From Salinivibrio sp. ES.052 (lineage in GTDB: Bacteria; Pseudomonadota; Gammaproteobacteria; Enterobacterales; Vibrionaceae), in contig NZ_FSRI01000001.1 in NCBI RefSeq assembly GCF_900141775.1, positions 1,148,251 to 1,212,250 on the forward strand: DNA of 64,000 nt. The letters are read 5' to 3'. Shown here one piece after another: positions 52,642-61,425 of the stretch; position 1 is the stretch's first letter; the number at the start of each line of letters is the position of its first letter. The translations under genes and the position numbers were made by a program. The notes under the pieces are model-generated. The model was not told where the DNA came from and did not search any database. It saw only the letters and a list, made by a program, of their open reading frames with translations.

Positions 52642-53250
52642 ATGACCGAATGGGAAAAGATGTGCCAAGGATTTGTCTTCGATGACAGCGATGGATCCAT
52701 TGATATCCGGCGAGACCATGCCACACGAACCTTGCAAGCATTCAATCAAAGCGTAGAGACTGCAACAAGAAAGCAACTACTCAACACGTTATTGCGTACC
52801 ATCGGCGAAGGTTCGGTCATTCAACCTCCGTTCCATTGTGAGTTTGGCGAGACTATTCAGGTTGGCAGCAACACTTTAATCAACATGAATGTCACCATGC
52901 TGGATGGTGCGCCAATCACCATCGGCGACCATGTGCTGATTGGCCCCAATACGCAGTTCTACACCCCGACCCACTCCCTCGACTATCAAAGCCGCCGCGC
53001 ATGGGAGACATGGTGCCAACCCATTGTGGTAGAAGACGATGTGTGGATTGGCGGTAACGTGGTGATCTGTCAAGGCGTTACCATCGGGGCACGCAGCGTC
53101 ATCGCCGCCAATGCGGTGGTTAAGCATGACGTGCCACCTGACAGCCTTTACGGTGGCACCCCTGCTCGCCACATCAAAGCACTGAGCAGCAAGCAGGAGG
53201 CGCGAGCAAACTCAACTAGTCAATATTGCGCCAATGAGAGAGAGGAGTGA
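52642..53250 (+). CDS. Maltose/galactoside O-acetyltransferase-like enzyme
   Basis: 202 residues of the left-handed beta-helix acetyltransferases. The N-terminal Mac domain (WEKMCQGFVFDDSDGSI...LLNTLLRTIGE) precedes hexapeptide repeats (VGSNTLINMNVTMLDGAPITIGDHVLIGPNTQF), the catalytic His in PTHSLDYQSR and the exit segment VKHDVPPDSLYGGTPARHI. It acetylates a sugar. AAGGAG lies six bases before the ATG. The last 12 codons overlap the convergent gene by 35 bases. Confidence 0.9.
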   Translation: MTEWEKMCQGFVFDDSDGSIDIRRDHATRTLQAFNQSVETATRKQLLNTLLRTIGEGSVIQPPFHCEFGETIQVGSNTLINMNVTMLDGAPITIGDHVLIGPNTQFYTPTHSLDYQSRRAWETWCQPIVVEDDVWIGGNVVICQGVTIGARSVIAANAVVKHDVPPDSLYGGTPARHIKALSSKQEARANSTSQYCANEREE

Positions 53251-54187
53251 GCCCCCAGCGCTCAAACTCTGTGGCGCTATAAATCGCTCTGCCTTTTTTG
53301 CCATGGATCACCGAAATCGTAGAGGCATCCTCACCGGATAAAATTCGATTGACGTATTTACCCGCTTGCACACCTTGAGATTCGCCAAATAGCACCACGC
53401 CACCCGCTGTTTGGCCTTTCCCGACCGAAAAGTCCCAAAAGCCGAACAAGGGCGTTTCACTGTTTTCATTGGTCCATGAGAGCACTTTGTTAGCATCAAC
53501 CACGTTGTCCGACTCATCACGAATAATCTGGTATAAACCAACGACAATCGCATCATATTCATCGGCTTGTTCCACCGAACTTTTCCACGATGAGAACAAA
53601 CGGTGATTCTCAATAGTGGCATCAATTCCCAACTGTTGTTTTAAGTCCTCGTATTGGTTAGCAATATGATCGGTTGCGATAGTCGCCGTAGTGCCTGCAT
53701 CAAACAGGATTTTGACCTTCATTTGATCTTTCCCTAGCAATTCGCTCATCTCTTTCATACTGCGAGCAAACAAGGGACGTTCCAATACACCGGTGACTCG
53801 CGCCGTACCGGCGTATTTAGCCATTAATCGACGTGGGTTGGAGTTAATGCCTAAAAACACAATATCGATATCTTCGTTCTTAAGCCTTGGCAGCATATAG
53901 CTCAGCGCATTATCATCCCCTAAAACAACAACGTCAGGGCTAATCTCTTGATAAATCGCCAACGCTTTATCCGCTTGCGCGTCAAACTGGGACTTGGGCA
54001 AGCGTTTGGTGTCCATCTCAAAAGTATGTAACGTCACATCATCACCCAGTGTACTTTCAAGGCCGCGGATATAGCTTTCATCCCAACCGTACTCTTTGTG
54101 ATAGCTTTCAATCAGCAGTACATCGGCAGCCCATACGGGCACAATACTCATTAGATAAAAGGCTAGGATTTGTAAATAGAATCTCAT
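53216..54187 (-). CDS. Periplasmic ABC-type substrate-binding protein (PF04392-like)
   Basis: About 323 residues. Signal peptide ending VPVWAAD, then a two-lobed binding-protein core: DVLLIESYHKEYGWDESYIRGLE, DVVVLGDDNALSYMLPRLK, DIVFLGINSNPRRLMAKY and GGVVLFGESQGVQAGKYVNRIL. No permease or ATPase gene is near, so it may be an orphan sensor or pair with a distant system. AAGGAG lies seven bases before the ATG used; the frame is open 15 codons further. Confidence 0.75.
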   Translation of the reverse strand: MRFYLQILAFYLMSIVPVWAADVLLIESYHKEYGWDESYIRGLESTLGDDVTLHTFEMDTKRLPKSQFDAQADKALAIYQEISPDVVVLGDDNALSYMLPRLKNEDIDIVFLGINSNPRRLMAKYAGTARVTGVLERPLFARSMKEMSELLGKDQMKVKILFDAGTTATIATDHIANQYEDLKQQLGIDATIENHRLFSSWKSSVEQADEYDAIVVGLYQIIRDESDNVVDANKVLSWTNENSETPLFGFWDFSVGKGQTAGGVVLFGESQGVQAGKYVNRILSGEDASTISVIHGKKGRAIYSATEFERWGLTPLSHWRNID

Positions 54188-54328
54188 TGTGGCTCCTTGA
54201 CGCAGGTTAAACCCTCTACAACTGTAGAACACGTTTTTTAGATGCGGGAAGTAACAAAAGAAACCACCTGAAATAAAAAGGCCGCATCACTGGATACGAC
54301 ACTTTTACTTACCGCTTGCTTTTACTGC

Positions 54329-55822
54329 TTACTTGACAGGTTTGATAGTCAGCTCGGCATTTTCGAAACCGAGGCTCGCGAGTTCATCGGGGTCAAAGTT
54401 GGAGATTAGCTCTACCCCATTGGCGCTATCATGGCTAGCCATGGGTGTCGCAGAACGCTTACTGCGTGTCGTTTGGTGCGACATTTGCGATTTCGCTTGT
54501 CCGACTTCGATTGTCCCTGCGTATTGCGACTCGGCATTAAAGTCACCAGAAACATACGAGTAGAAAGGACGTAAGCTTTTCCCCATCGCCCACTGCATGC
54601 TGGGTAAGCCGTACTGTTCGACTGCCCAGCTCCAATCCCACCATTTTACTTCACCTGGGATATAGCGATGGTGCCACTGGTAAGCAATATCCGCGGAAGG
54701 TTGGCTACTGCGCCCCATGGTGAATGTATGACTCTGTGTAGGACGATTTTCAGGGTGCGAATGCCACGCGTTTCCGCTCCAACGCAAGAAACCATTCAAG
54801 TTCACATCGTAGCTAATGTCTGCACCAAAGCGATACGGGTACGAGATAGTCGAACGATAGAGTTCAACGCGAATAGGAATCTCGGAGTTCGCCGGGACAA
54901 ATGGACGTGCTTGCAAGGTCACTTGCTCGCTACTCGTACCACCATTACTGCTGGCAAAACTTTGGTTTGCCTCAAACGAAATGGTTAACTTGGTCTCGCC
55001 CACCAACGGCCAGTCAAAACTGTTTTCGGTTTCCACTTTTTGTGAAAAGCCATAGGTGTTGGTTTTTTCCCAACTGGTGGATTCATCGACTTTAAGATCG
55101 ACCACGACCTGTTGATCAATATCGGTATTATTTCGTGCTACCGCTGAAACAGTTTTAACTAACTGGCGGTCAGACTCGACCACATCACCGTGCCAAAAAT
55201 CGCTATCATTGAGGGTATAAGCAAAATTATCGACCGTGATAGTGGTCTTATCACCACAGCGATATCCATCACAGCCCCCATCATTATTACCGCGGATATA
55301 CCACTTATCACCTGAGCGCCAGACGTCCATATCTTCACCGACATAGTCACTGTGATTTCCACCTACCCATGCATAACCGAGGTAATGCGCGAGATAGCTC
55401 AGTGGTTTAACAAACTCACTGCGGTTATTCACGAGTGCATACTGGATATCAAGTTCTGTGCCCTCAGGGATGCTCTTGGCAGCATAATGAGGGATTTCGC
55501 CCTCATCGTTTTCTGGATAACACCAAGTATCGGCTGGCGCACCAGACTGCTGTTTGATTTCGCCATTGTACCCACTGCCCATTATGACCCAGTTACCTGC
55601 TAGGCCGGAAATCTGCCACTGCCCCATGCGATCGGTCAAATAGTCTCGATGGGTACTTGCTTCGTCTACAGTTAACGGTCGATAGTTCGCTCGGCATTGG
55701 TCATCGCCTAAGGAATCGAGAACAATTTGATCGGGATAAACTCTCGCTTGAGCAACACCCGCACTAACGAGCACCGCGATTGTAGAGAGAGTCAACGTTG
55801 TTACACGTGAGATTGTCACCAT
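54329..55822 (-). CDS. Aerolysin-family pore-forming protein, full length
   Basis: 497 residues, against 493 for Aeromonas proaerolysin precursor. A signal peptide (to about 26) is followed by VYPDQIVLDSLGDDQCRANYRPL. Nearly the whole chain is recognisable: GQWQISGLAGNWVIMGSGYN, WCYPENDEGEIP, YLAHYLGYAWVGGNHSDYVG, RGNNDGGCDGYRCGDKT (receptor-glycan domain), NGFLRWSGNAWHSHPENRP and YIPGEVKWWDWSWAVEQYG. The paired cysteines are kept. Near residue 455 the activation loop has a furin-like RSKRSA, as in proaerolysin. Expected to be secreted, proteolytically activated and heptameric. AGAGGAAG precedes the ATG. A ToxR-like gene lies 340 bases upstream. Confidence 0.95.
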   Translation of the reverse strand: MVTISRVTTLTLSTIAVLVSAGVAQARVYPDQIVLDSLGDDQCRANYRPLTVDEASTHRDYLTDRMGQWQISGLAGNWVIMGSGYNGEIKQQSGAPADTWCYPENDEGEIPHYAAKSIPEGTELDIQYALVNNRSEFVKPLSYLAHYLGYAWVGGNHSDYVGEDMDVWRSGDKWYIRGNNDGGCDGYRCGDKTTITVDNFAYTLNDSDFWHGDVVESDRQLVKTVSAVARNNTDIDQQVVVDLKVDESTSWEKTNTYGFSQKVETENSFDWPLVGETKLTISFEANQSFASSNGGTSSEQVTLQARPFVPANSEIPIRVELYRSTISYPYRFGADISYDVNLNGFLRWSGNAWHSHPENRPTQSHTFTMGRSSQPSADIAYQWHHRYIPGEVKWWDWSWAVEQYGLPSMQWAMGKSLRPFYSYVSGDFNAESQYAGTIEVGQAKSQMSHQTTRSKRSATPMASHDSANGVELISNFDPDELASLGFENAELTIKPVK

Positions 55823-56159
55823 TTGACGTCTTCCTCTTGTTAAATGTTATTAGTGTATTGTCACCCGTTCAGAAGCTGACCCTTTGACCTTCCCATACCT
55901 AAAAACAAAAACAAAATGAAACCCGATGATTTAAATTCCCTTTTTACTTCATAAGGTTAAAGTGAATTCACATTTCTTTTCAGAAAATAAACCGTGATAT
56001 TGATTCAGCAACAAAACGCTTGAAAAATAACTAAAAAAACACTAATAGAGTTAAGGCTCTATTATTTTGGCAGGGCGTTTTATAATCGGCAGCCTACATG
56101 AAAATATATGGAGTGACGCCTTAGGAAAGGCAAAAAAAATAAAGTGAATACTCTATTAT
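55823..56159. other. 337-base AT-rich region upstream of the aerolysin-like gene
   Basis: AT-rich, no gene. AATAGAG and CTCTATT (56,044-56,063) pair around TTAAGG, followed on the minus strand by TTAGTGTTTTTTT, a likely terminator for the ToxR-like gene. The rest must hold the aerolysin promoter, so this looks like a separately promoted gene under possible control of the adjacent regulator. Confidence 0.5.
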
Positions 56160-56930
56160 CTATTCTCCAGACAGGAACTGTTTAATCTCACTGGTGGCAT
56201 GTGCAACATTAAAAGGCGAATAACGGATAAGCACACTGCGATGAGTCTTTCTTGATACAAAATGCATCGTCGCATACTTATGTTTTTTTTCTAGATACAC
56301 GAGGCAATCACATTGACTGTAAGTTAAAAATTGCTCCATAGGAAAATCAAGCCGTGTATCTTGAGGATAAAAGACATAAAGGCTGCCTACGCGTTTCTGA
56401 GTCAGCCCTCCTCGCTGGACCAAATCACTCCAACGCCAGTTATTGATTTTACCGACCACAAACACGCTGCTTGCCACACAAACGAGTAGCATCAATGCCA
56501 TGATCACGCACTGACGTATTGGTTTGCTCATCACTGCCTTATCAGGTACACGAGGCTTATCAGTCACTGCATCTATAGCCACTGGCGGAATATTTTCTTC
56601 ATGGGGATCCGGCATCGCCTGTGGCTCGTCCGCTGTGATGGTTTCCATCACGCCTTCAACCATACGATAGCCTTGCTTAGGCACTGTCACCACAATAGCG
56701 GTATCCGCGCCTATTGCCAGCAAGCCCCGCCGCAGCGCACTAATCGACTTAGCGAGAGAAGTGTGACCAATGTACTCACTCCCCCACGCAGTGCAAATCA
56801 GTGTTTGTTTTGACACCGTTTCCGGCGCATGTGCCAGCAAGCACTCCAGCACTAAGGCTTCTCGAAAGCCCAAGCGGGTGGATTTAGTATTGTACTGTAG
56901 TTTCCGAGCAACATTATCGAAGTAAATCAT
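56160..56930 (-). CDS. ToxR/CadC-like membrane-bound transcription regulator
   Basis: 256 residues. The N-terminal 95 residues form an OmpR-type winged helix: LGFREALVLECLLAHAPETVSKQTLICTAWGSEYIGHTSLAKSISALRRGL and VTVPKQGYRM. A polar linker follows, then one membrane segment at about 137-160 (CVIMALMLLVCVASSVFVV) and a periplasmic domain of about 95 residues with the Cys pair QCDC. This is the ToxR/TcpP/CadC architecture. It is directly upstream of the aerolysin-like gene and divergent from a secreted hydrolase gene, so it is the obvious candidate to control either. Target genes are not shown by sequence. Confidence 0.88.
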   Translation of the reverse strand: MIYFDNVARKLQYNTKSTRLGFREALVLECLLAHAPETVSKQTLICTAWGSEYIGHTSLAKSISALRRGLLAIGADTAIVVTVPKQGYRMVEGVMETITADEPQAMPDPHEENIPPVAIDAVTDKPRVPDKAVMSKPIRQCVIMALMLLVCVASSVFVVGKINNWRWSDLVQRGGLTQKRVGSLYVFYPQDTRLDFPMEQFLTYSQCDCLVYLEKKHKYATMHFVSRKTHRSVLIRYSPFNVAHATSEIKQFLSGE

Positions 56931-57264
56931 AGGCTTTTTCTTTTTGATAATAAAACAATCAATTATTTAGTGCGATGAACGTCGTTTTATTTAGAAACAA
57001 GATCACATTTCAACAATCACTGTGACCGATATTAATATTCAAAAAAATAATAACCACCAAAACAAAATGGTTATAAAGCAACCAACTCGATCACCAGAAA
57101 AGCAAACTACGGATATTTACTAGACAAAACAAGAGAATAAATTGGACATTATCTCACTTTTTTCACTTATGCTCCTGATTATTGACTAGTTTATTATTAT
57201 GGTAATGATTTCATAATCAGCTATATAATATTGAGTGTTTACTCAAAACAGGTTGGCAACAAAC
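56931..57264. other. 334-base AT-rich divergent promoter region
   Basis: No gene seen. It is very AT-rich, suitable for ToxR-like or H-NS binding. AGATCACATTT at about 57,000 matches a CRP half-site but the other half is poor. Confidence 0.4.
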
Positions 57265-58314
57265 ATGAAAATTATTTATAGCGTGCTTTTGATACTGACA
57301 GCCTTTTTTTCCGCTTCTTCCTTTGCGGCAATCGGGCTATATAACGTGGTGTTAATTCATGGGTTTCAGCCCGAACAATTACAGAGTCGCCCTGATCGTG
57401 ATCAAGTCACAAAAGATGGCGCTGACTATTGGCAAAACTATTGGCTACAGCATGCGGACGCCCGTATTGACTGGCCCGCCCACGAGCGCATCGAAGGAAA
57501 AATTGCGTCAGATTATCTATGGCCGGCGTTAAAAACCCTTTCAGAGCAACAAACCTGTCTGTCCGGCTGCATTTTAGTGACCCACTCTACCGGCGACTTA
57601 GTGGCTCGCTACCTGTTAGATAATCAAGAGAACTGGCTAAATAACGCGGGCCTTAAACCACTCAATATTGTCGGCACCTTTGACTTTGCGGGTGCAGGCG
57701 GCGGTGTGGAGCTGGCTAACATCGCGGTGAATGTTGCCGAAGGAGGCGGTTGGCTAAATCATGCCATGAAAAAAGCCGTCTCACTGTGGATGGGACAACT
57801 CCCTAGCAAAGATAACATCGGCGTGCTCAACGATCTGAAAGTAGCCAACGCCCGCCAACTCGCGATATGGCCAGATAACCGTGTGCCGCGCATCCGCTTT
57901 GTCGGTAATGGCTCTGACTTCTTGGGCGCAACATCGCCCTTTATCCCCGGCAGTGATGATGGTGTAGTTGCCGCGCACTCCGCGTGCGGCGCCGCCGATG
58001 TCGATGAATTTGATAGCTGCTCAACCGCGATTGAATTTAACGGTAAACTCGATTTCGTCCACAAAGGGGTCAGACGCTTTATGCCTTCACACTATCCACT
58101 GTTGATGGGCGACAAGTATAGCCACCTGACTATCTTTAATCCGTGGCATAAAGGTAAAGTGACCGCCACCGATCCAGAGCTTGAGCTCGGTGATCAATCT
58201 CGCATCACTGTCGAGACCGTTGACGAAGATGGCTGGTTTGGCAAGAAATACCGCTTCGTCCGTGATTCAGACCGTGACACCTTGTCAGAACTGGTACGCG
58301 CACTCCCGCAATGA
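57265..58314 (+). CDS. Secreted alpha/beta hydrolase (lipase-like)
   Basis: 349 residues. Signal peptide MKIIYSVLLILTAFFSASSFAA, then VVLIHGFQPEQLQSR (oxyanion-hole HG), ILVTHSTGDLVARYLL in which the nucleophile elbow reads T-H-S-T-G rather than G-x-S-x-G, GSDDGVVAAHSACG (likely acidic residue) and DKYSHLTIFN (likely catalytic His). Substrate is not evident; it could be a lipid or ester. The ATG after GGTTGGCAACAAAC is preferred over one ten codons upstream. A second exported-type gene follows 120 bases downstream. Confidence 0.8.
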   Translation: MKIIYSVLLILTAFFSASSFAAIGLYNVVLIHGFQPEQLQSRPDRDQVTKDGADYWQNYWLQHADARIDWPAHERIEGKIASDYLWPALKTLSEQQTCLSGCILVTHSTGDLVARYLLDNQENWLNNAGLKPLNIVGTFDFAGAGGGVELANIAVNVAEGGGWLNHAMKKAVSLWMGQLPSKDNIGVLNDLKVANARQLAIWPDNRVPRIRFVGNGSDFLGATSPFIPGSDDGVVAAHSACGAADVDEFDSCSTAIEFNGKLDFVHKGVRRFMPSHYPLLMGDKYSHLTIFNPWHKGKVTATDPELELGDQSRITVETVDEDGWFGKKYRFVRDSDRDTLSELVRALPQ

Positions 58315-58342
58315 GCGACTAACTCTGTGACCTTACCAACAA

Positions 58343-58372
58343 AGCTGCTCTTTTCCGTGTTATCGAGCAGCT
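58343..58372 (+). terminator. Hairpin after the hydrolase gene
   Basis: AGCTGCTC and GAGCAGCT pair perfectly around a 14-base loop; no T-run follows, so termination is uncertain. Confidence 0.4.
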
Positions 58373-58437
58373 CATTGTATTTCCTCAGTTTTTATACTCA
58401 TGATAGTTTGTCGGTAACACATTAATTAGGGATTGTT

Positions 58438-59499
58438 ATGACTAGACTGCTGCTCGCAGTAACCTTGTTAGTATCAATGGGAACGACAGCGTATTTATGG
58501 CTTGATGCCCCTGACTCTTCGAAACCACAGCGTATGGTCGAGCGTGATCACACATCTTCGCCCCCACATGTTAGTGAAGACATATCCTCGTCCCCTGAAG
58601 ACGCACTCCGCAAGACACAATACCAACCAACTATCGAACCCGATGTGGTACAAACGTCGATGGCTCCGACACTGAGCTATATTGCCGCTGATTACGCAGA
58701 GCAAATCCAACACCCCGCGTACTCAATCCCTATTCCATCAAAGCAAAGCCCCTATTTACACTGGAACCGGTATATTTCAACGCCAATGTTCATTCTTGAT
58801 GGATCGGTGAAAGCGGCGTTAAAGCTCAACCAATATCGGTACTTTTATCCAGAAGCCATTAAAGCCTCGCTTGTCACTCCTGCATCACTGAAACAGGCAA
58901 CCGTGTCGGTCATTGATGTTGACACCAATCGAGAGCTAATGAGCTTAAATGTTACAGAAAATCAATGGCTGATTGAGCCTGAAGCCGATTGGCCTATTGA
59001 ACTTCGCCTCAAAGCTGAGCTGAACTTTGATAGCGGCGATGATGTACTCACCGCCGACTTTCGTCTCTATCAACCCATTGCGGAAATGAAAGGGGTAAAG
59101 CCGGTTTTCGGCCGCGGGCCGGATATGGTTATCCCGCTCGTTTTGGATATCGACAAAAGCGGTATTTACCGAGTACGTGCCAATTTATTTACTGCTGACG
59201 ATCAACCTGTTGCGGTATTAACCAGCAAGACACGCCTCAGTGAGGGAGTGCAAACTCTGGAACTTCGAGCGTTTAGAGCCTCAATGAGCGGTTATGGCGA
59301 TGAATGGCAACTGAAAGACGTCGTTATTGAGCGTATGTCAGGCTATCCCGGTGAGCGAGCACAATTTGGCATCAGCCCAGAAGACCATTATTTCCTCGGC
59401 ATTTTTGATACAGGGCAGTTATCCGACGAGCCCTATCAAATGAGCGAGCAAGAACGTATGCAGTTGGAATTTTTGCAGCATGCCGCTCAACAGTCTTAA
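58438..59499 (+). CDS. Unknown membrane-anchored periplasmic protein
   Basis: 353 residues. An N-terminal segment (LLLAVTLLVSMGTTAYLWL) anchors or exports it, followed by about 60 disordered Ser/Pro-rich residues, then a beta-rich body with PIPSKQSPYLHWNRYISTPMFILDG and two repeating strands typical of immunoglobulin-like or carbohydrate-binding folds (GIYRVRANLFTADDQPVAVLTSKTRLSEGVQTLELRAF). I do not recognise a family. Its position beside the secreted hydrolase, on the same strand, suggests a related role such as a partner or chaperone; this is inference. Confidence 0.6.
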   Translation: MTRLLLAVTLLVSMGTTAYLWLDAPDSSKPQRMVERDHTSSPPHVSEDISSSPEDALRKTQYQPTIEPDVVQTSMAPTLSYIAADYAEQIQHPAYSIPIPSKQSPYLHWNRYISTPMFILDGSVKAALKLNQYRYFYPEAIKASLVTPASLKQATVSVIDVDTNRELMSLNVTENQWLIEPEADWPIELRLKAELNFDSGDDVLTADFRLYQPIAEMKGVKPVFGRGPDMVIPLVLDIDKSGIYRVRANLFTADDQPVAVLTSKTRLSEGVQTLELRAFRASMSGYGDEWQLKDVVIERMSGYPGERAQFGISPEDHYFLGIFDTGQLSDEPYQMSEQERMQLEFLQHAAQQS

Positions 59500-60413
59500 T
59501 TGTCCGTGAGTCTCTCTGTCTCCAGACGTTCTATTTGTTCGCGTGCAGTATGGATGCACTGGCGTACCACCTGAGCAGTATTCGTACGCTGCCACGCCAA
59601 CACGACATGACTCACCAAGGGCATGTCCTCAACACTTACCACTGCAACATGATCACTCAATTGCGTAGTCAGTGACTCAGGCACTAAGGCAATTCCAAAC
59701 CCCGCTGACACCATCGCCGTTGCCGAATGTAATTGCGGCGCTAGCGAAGCATTCGATGGCGCCAGTCCTGCCCCTTTTAAGGCATCCACTAAGGCATCGT
59801 GTAACCCTGGGCCAATATCACGCGGAAACAGAATAATCGGGTCATCGCCTAGTTGTGACAACGTCACACTACACTGCTGTGCAAATGCATGATTAGCGGG
59901 CACGACCAGCTTAAAAGGGTCAGGAAACAGCGGCGTATGCGCTACCTGTTCACTGGCATAACACGGCAGGCGAAGAAAGGCGAGATCGACATCCTGTTGG
60001 CGTAAGGTTTCCACCAAAGAAGGCATAGGCAATTCTACCGGTTGAAAATCAATCTCTGGGTGCGCCTGCTGCAACCGCCTGACGAGCTCCAACACCGCTT
60101 GGCTGACCACCGTGGAGCTGGCAAACCCAAGCCGTAGTTGATTCCGCTCCCCCCGCGCCACTTGTTTGACCCGCTGCACCGCATGATCCAACTGCGCTAA
60201 AATTTTCACCGCATCACCATAAAGCACCTGACCGGCGGGTGTTAACGCCACCCCACGCGATAAGCGTTCAAACAAGGGCACACCCACCTCTTGCTCGAGT
60301 TTTTTAATTTGTTGACTCAGTGGCGGTTGCGCAATACCCAGTTTTTCGGCTGCGCGGGTGAAGTGTCGGCACTCTGCCACCGTTACAAAATACCGCAAAT
60401 ACCTTATCTCCAT
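59496..60413 (-). CDS. alsR: LysR family regulator of the acetoin genes (AlsR-like)
   Basis: 305 residues. The N-terminal helix-turn-helix MEIRYLRYFVTVAECRHFTRAAEKLGIAQPPLSQQIKKLEQEVGVPLFERLSRG is of the AlsR/BenM type, followed by a periplasmic-binding-like effector domain. Divergent from alsD, as in V. cholerae (VC1588-1591) and Bacillus, where AlsR activates alsSD in response to acetate and low pH. The ATG is used although a GTG directly precedes it. Its 3' end overlaps the preceding gene by four bases. Confidence 0.88.
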   Translation of the reverse strand: MEIRYLRYFVTVAECRHFTRAAEKLGIAQPPLSQQIKKLEQEVGVPLFERLSRGVALTPAGQVLYGDAVKILAQLDHAVQRVKQVARGERNQLRLGFASSTVVSQAVLELVRRLQQAHPEIDFQPVELPMPSLVETLRQQDVDLAFLRLPCYASEQVAHTPLFPDPFKLVVPANHAFAQQCSVTLSQLGDDPIILFPRDIGPGLHDALVDALKGAGLAPSNASLAPQLHSATAMVSAGFGIALVPESLTTQLSDHVAVVSVEDMPLVSHVVLAWQRTNTAQVVRQCIHTAREQIERLETERLTDN

Positions 60414-60557
60414 CACCTTACCTCTGAGAAATCGCTGATATTCAGTATCTTACCACGTTTTTCATGTGCTATATCTTTTCGATATCAAAGCCAACCTTTT
60501 TTGTATTGGATGCTATTCACGTCAGCTCGCATCATAACCATAGGTTTCACACGACTG

Positions 60558-60579
60558 ACCGTCTGGTTACCAGAACGGT
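60558..60579 (+). promoter_or_regulatory. Candidate LysR-type operator upstream of alsD
   Basis: ACCGT...ACGGT arms flank CTGGTTACCAG, about 30 bases before the alsD start, followed by two direct ACGGTT copies. LysR-type proteins use T-N11-A dyads of this size. Assignment rests on position and symmetry only. Confidence 0.4.
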
Positions 60580-60607
60580 TGTTAAACACGGTTAACGAGG
60601 ACGCTTT

Positions 60608-61384
60608 ATGAGCACCCAAACCTGCCACTGTGCCGAGCACATTGCGGCCGCCTACGTTCAACATCACCAACACACTGGTGAGGGAGAAATCTATCAAACC
60701 TCCTTGATGAGTGCCCTGATTGATGGCGTCTACGAAGGCGACACCACCATGGCCGATCTCCTCAAACATGGCGACTTCGGTCTGGGCACATTCAACCAAC
60801 TCGACGGTGAGCTCATCGCGTTTGATAAAACCATATTCCAGCTACGTGGTGATGGCTCGGCACGTCATGCCGACCCGGACCAAAAGACCCCCTTTGCGGT
60901 CATGACCTTCTTCAAACCAGAGATCAGCCAGTCTTTTGATCACCCCATGTCGCGCCAAGAGCTGCATGATGTCATCGATAGCTTGGTGCCAAGCGATAAC
61001 ATTTTTTGTGCGGTTCGTATCGATGGTGCCTTTGAGCATGTGCGCACCCGCACCGTGCCGAAACAAACACCACCGTACAAACCCATGCTTGAGGCCATCG
61101 CTGCACAACCTGAGTTTCGCTTTGACCATGTCAATGGCGTGATAGCTGGCTTCCGCAGCCCACAATATACCCAAGGAATCAATGTCGCCGGCTATCACGA
61201 GCACTTTATCACTGACACTCGCGCAGGCGGCGGCCATGTCCAAGACTACGAATTGGCCTGTGGCACGTTGCAAATTGGTCGGGTCTCAAAACTGGTCATT
61301 GATCTTCCGACCAATGCCAGCTTCCTCGGTGCGAACTTAACCCCGGACAACATACACGCCGCTATCGAACAAGCAGAAAAATAA
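60608..61384 (+). CDS. alsD: Acetolactate decarboxylase
   Basis: 258 residues. Converts 2-acetolactate to acetoin. [26 protein letters not shown] is the N-terminal signature, and [25 protein letters not shown] supplies the zinc-binding histidines. GAGG lies seven bases before the ATG. First gene of an alsD-alsS-budC operon with gaps of 41 and 27 bases. Confidence 0.95.
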   Translation: MSTQTCHCAEHIAAAYVQHHQHTGEGEIYQTSLMSALIDGVYEGDTTMADLLKHGDFGLGTFNQLDGELIAFDKTIFQLRGDGSARHADPDQKTPFAVMTFFKPEISQSFDHPMSRQELHDVIDSLVPSDNIFCAVRIDGAFEHVRTRTVPKQTPPYKPMLEAIAAQPEFRFDHVNGVIAGFRSPQYTQGINVAGYHEHFITDTRAGGGHVQDYELACGTLQIGRVSKLVIDLPTNASFLGANLTPDNIHAAIEQAEK

Positions 61385-61425
61385 TATCACCTCCCTTAGG
61401 GAGTCAACCTCACGAGGAGCCCAAC

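Noticed and set aside
56990..57025. CRP site upstream of the hydrolase gene
   Set aside because: Only one half-site (AGATCACATTT) matches; the left half is too poor.
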